A stretch of DNA of 64,000 nt from positions 1 to 64,000 of the forward strand of contig NZ_QOHR01000010.1 of assembly GCF_003385555.1 (NCBI RefSeq). Direction: 5' to 3'. This DNA is from Rhodosalinus sediminis (GTDB lineage: Bacteria; Pseudomonadota; Alphaproteobacteria; Rhodobacterales; Rhodobacteraceae). This document shows, one piece after another, positions 62,488 to 64,000 of this stretch (its first letter is position 1; each line of letters starts with the position of its first letter). The notes under the pieces were generated by a model, which saw only the letters and a list, made by a program, of their open reading frames with translations, was not told where the DNA came from and did no database searches. Both the position numbers and the translations under genes were made by a program.

Positions 62488-63530
62488 GGCCCGGCCTCCC
62501 CGGTCGCGGCTTCGGCGTCGATCACTTCCGTGGCGCGGATGGCGAAGCGCTCCGCGAGCGGCGCGAGGGTTGCCGCCTCCGCCGAGGCGGCGGAGCCCGC
62601 CCGCGCGCGATCGGCGATGCCGACGAAGATCACCGAGAAGCGGAAGAGCGCGAAGGCGATGTGGAACGGCCGCAGCTCCGCCGTGGGGCGCGCGTGGGCG
62701 TGGTACTCGGCGACGAAGGTCTCGGGCGCGGGGATGCCGGCCGCCGCCCAGTCGGTGCCCAGCAGCCCGCCGTATTCCTCCGGCGCACTGTGCCACGGGA
62801 TCACGCAGAAGCCGAGGTCGGCCAGCGGGTGGCCGAGCGTGGAGAGCTCCCAGTCGAGCACGCCGATCACGCGCGGCTCGGTGGGATGGAACATCAGGTT
62901 GCCGATCCGGAAATCGCCGTGCGCGATGGCGACGGCGCCGTCGTCCTCGGGCATGTGGCGCGGCAGCCAGTCCACCAGCCGGTCGAGCGCCGCGATCCGC
63001 GGCCCGGTGGACGCCTCGTACTGTTTCGTCCAGCGCGCGATCTGGCGGGCGAAGTAGTTGCCGGGCTTGCCGTAATCCTCGAGGCCCACCGCGTCGGGGC
63101 GCACGGCGTGCAGCCGCGCCAGCGTCCGCGCCATGTCGAGGTACATCTCCCGGCGCTCCCCGGGCGTCACGCCGGGCAGGCGGGCGTCGTCGAAGACGCG
63201 CCCCTCGAGCCGGTCCATGACGTAGAACGGCGTGCCCAGCACCGCCGGGTCCTCTTCGAGCCAGCGCACCCGCGGCACGGGCACGCCGGTGTCGCGGAGC
63301 GCGTCGAGCACCCGGAACTCGCGCTCGACGGCATGCGCGCCGGGCAGGATCGGGCCGGCTGGTTTCTTGCGCAGCACGAAGCGCGCCTCGCCCCAGTCCA
63401 CGAACCAGGTCGGGTTGGACTGGCCCCCGCCGATCCGCACGAGGTGCGGCGCGGCGGGGCCGGGCCGGCGCGCGGAGAGCCAGCGCGCCAGCGCGTCCGC
63501 GTCGATGTCGCTCGCCGTGGCGTCGCTCAT
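62484..63530 (-). CDS. APH-type phosphotransferase family protein (ACAD10-like kinase domain)
   Basis: A 348-residue kinase-fold protein. RIGGGQSNPTWFVDWGEARFVLRKKP is the ATP-loop region with its Lys, AIAHGDFRIGNLMFHP is the catalytic loop (HGDFRxxN), and GVLDWELSTLGHPLADL carries the metal Asp. This subgroup occurs beside, or fused to, acyl-CoA dehydrogenases as in mammalian ACAD10/11, where the kinase part phosphorylates 4-hydroxy fatty acids. The acyl-CoA dehydrogenase gene just upstream fits that. GGAGGCG precedes the ATG at 63530. Confidence 0.92.
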   Translation of the reverse strand: MSDATASDIDADALARWLSARRPGPAAPHLVRIGGGQSNPTWFVDWGEARFVLRKKPAGPILPGAHAVEREFRVLDALRDTGVPVPRVRWLEEDPAVLGTPFYVMDRLEGRVFDDARLPGVTPGERREMYLDMARTLARLHAVRPDAVGLEDYGKPGNYFARQIARWTKQYEASTGPRIAALDRLVDWLPRHMPEDDGAVAIAHGDFRIGNLMFHPTEPRVIGVLDWELSTLGHPLADLGFCVIPWHSAPEEYGGLLGTDWAAAGIPAPETFVAEYHAHARPTAELRPFHIAFALFRFSVIFVGIADRARAGSAASAEAATLAPLAERFAIRATEVIDAEAATGEAGP

Positions 63531-63730
63531 GCCGTCCGCGCCTCCCGCGCCAGCGACCGCCGCCCTGCGTCCCGGCCCGCGATCCCCGGACACGCACGGC
63601 CCTCGGGGGCAGCAGTGGCGGGCGTAAGCGGGCGCAGACAGGTCGTCACGGCACTGCGCACGGCGGCAGCCGCCGGACGACGCAGTCTCCTCCATGCCCG
63701 TGACAGCGCAAGGCCCGGCTCGATCCTCAT
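63527..63730 (-). CDS. Short arginine-rich open frame with a strong ribosome site, doubtful gene
   Basis: A 67-codon frame from an ATG at 63730, preceded by GGGGAGGAG and ending in an ATGA overlap with the phosphotransferase start. The product (MRIEPGLALSRAWRRLRRPA onward) is rich in Arg and Ala with no recognised domain or signal. The ribosome site and the overlap argue for translation; the composition argues for a degenerate or merely translational-coupling frame. Confidence 0.35.
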   Translation of the reverse strand: MRIEPGLALSRAWRRLRRPAAAAVRSAVTTCLRPLTPATAAPEGRACPGIAGRDAGRRSLAREARTA

Positions 63731-63759
63731 CTGCTCCTCCCCCTTCGCATGCGGCCCGG

Positions 63760-64000
63760 TCAGCCGCCGGGCGCCTCCCAACGCCAAAAGTCGCGGCCCT
63801 CCTCGGCCAGGTGGCGGTTCAGCACCATCTGGTGGACCTCGTCGGCGCCATCGACGAGGCGCGCCTGGCGGGCGTAGCGGTAGATCCACTCCAGCACGGT
63901 GTCCTGCGAGTAGCCGCGCGCGCCGTTGATCTGGATGGCGACGTCGGCCGCCTTGTGCAGGAGGTTGGCGACGTGGATCTTCGCCATGGAGACCTCCTTT
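63760..64000 (-). CDS. Acyl-CoA dehydrogenase, C-terminal part (runs off the window)
   Basis: The last about 80 residues of an acyl-CoA dehydrogenase: MAKIHVANLLHKAADVAIQI, then NGARGYSQDTVLEWIYRYAR and LVDGADEVHQMVLNRHL. This is the C-terminal helical domain with its flavin/acyl contacts (GxxGYS and the R-x-x-D/E pattern). The frame stays open to base 64000, and the KEVS before the MAKIH segment also fits the family, so the ATG at 63987 is probably internal even though AGGAGG lies 6-7 bases before it. Upstream partner of the ACAD10-like kinase gene. Confidence 0.88.
   Translation of the reverse strand, partial: KEVSMAKIHVANLLHKAADVAIQINGARGYSQDTVLEWIYRYARQARLVDGADEVHQMVLNRHLAEEGRDFWRWEAPGG

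Overview
This is a gene-dense, very GC-rich (roughly 70 percent by eye) chromosomal segment. It reads as an alphaproteobacterium of the Rhodobacterales (Rhodobacteraceae/Roseobacter type). The evidence is the gene content (ScfR next to a symporter-histidine kinase, GapR/DUF2312, TIGR02281 protease, DUF455, a MaoC-phosphotransacetylase fusion beside ackA, the MetF/methyltransferase/virulence-factor trio), a perfect GTTC-N7-GTTC alphaproteobacterial LexA box before uvrA, and intergenic repeats. No tRNA, rRNA, CRISPR array, phage or intact insertion sequence was seen. The many very long antisense open frames are GC-driven shadows of conserved genes.

Layout. 0-5.4 kb: a minus-strand high-affinity branched-chain-amino-acid/amide type ABC importer (binding protein, livH, livM, livG, livF), with the first codons of another gene at the left edge. 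5.5-10.4 kb: ScfR-type regulator, stand-alone receiver, small membrane protein and a sodium/solute symporter-histidine kinase. 10.4-12.8 kb: a minus-strand sulfide/persulfide operon (persulfide-dioxygenase-like hydrolase, two YeeE/YedE permeases, DUF442 phosphatase-like protein), divergent from a DksA-like gene that has an FNR-type box. 13-20 kb: small proteins, GapR, nagA, aspartic protease, MarC, ABC-F and tyrS. 20-25 kb: anmK and the sugar-phosphate operon zwf-pgl-pgi. 25-30 kb: thioesterase, DUF985 cupin, small lipoprotein, a DUF7002-like protein coupled to enolase, and an EamA exporter. 30-33 kb: a dimethylglycine-dehydrogenase-like flavoprotein and a MocA-like nucleotidyltransferase. 33-36 kb: Grx4/BolA, DsbB, DedA-like, VOC and HNH genes. 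36.7-40 kb: M23 peptidase-bactofilin pair, DUF455 and peroxiredoxin. 40-45 kb: queA, MFS, DUF924, lpdA and a periplasmic DsrE-like protein. 45.5-48 kb: a folate/corrinoid C1 trio. 48-52.6 kb: ppx, rlmE, MaoC-Pta fusion and ackA. 52.8-57.2 kb: coxG-coxS-coxL-coxM of form II type. 57.3-61.3 kb: glk and uvrA. 61.4-64 kb: a decayed TRAP-permease/hydrolase fusion, an APH-type phosphotransferase and the end of an acyl-CoA dehydrogenase gene.

Functional themes are acetate/short-chain acyl-CoA handling (ScfR, symporter-kinase, Pta/AckA), hexose catabolism (glk, zwf, pgl, pgi, eno), C1/methyl transfer (demethylating flavoprotein, MetF-like, methyltransferase), sulfide defence, and a molybdenum hydroxylase with its likely cofactor enzyme.

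The strongest unexplained signals are four. First, a composite 3'-end element occurs in four copies: a G/C hairpin, then a core of the type CCCCCCGGAGTATTT followed by CCAAGAWGAWGGGC, always oriented with the gene upstream of it. Second, two pairs of tandem perfect palindromes occur, with cores CGTACG and CTTGCAAG. Third, a frameshifted, missense-riddled DctQ remnant is fused to a hydrolase that lacks its N-terminus. Fourth, a promoter sequence is shared between the sulfide operon and the distant DsrE-like gene. Motif calls were made by eye; no searches were run.
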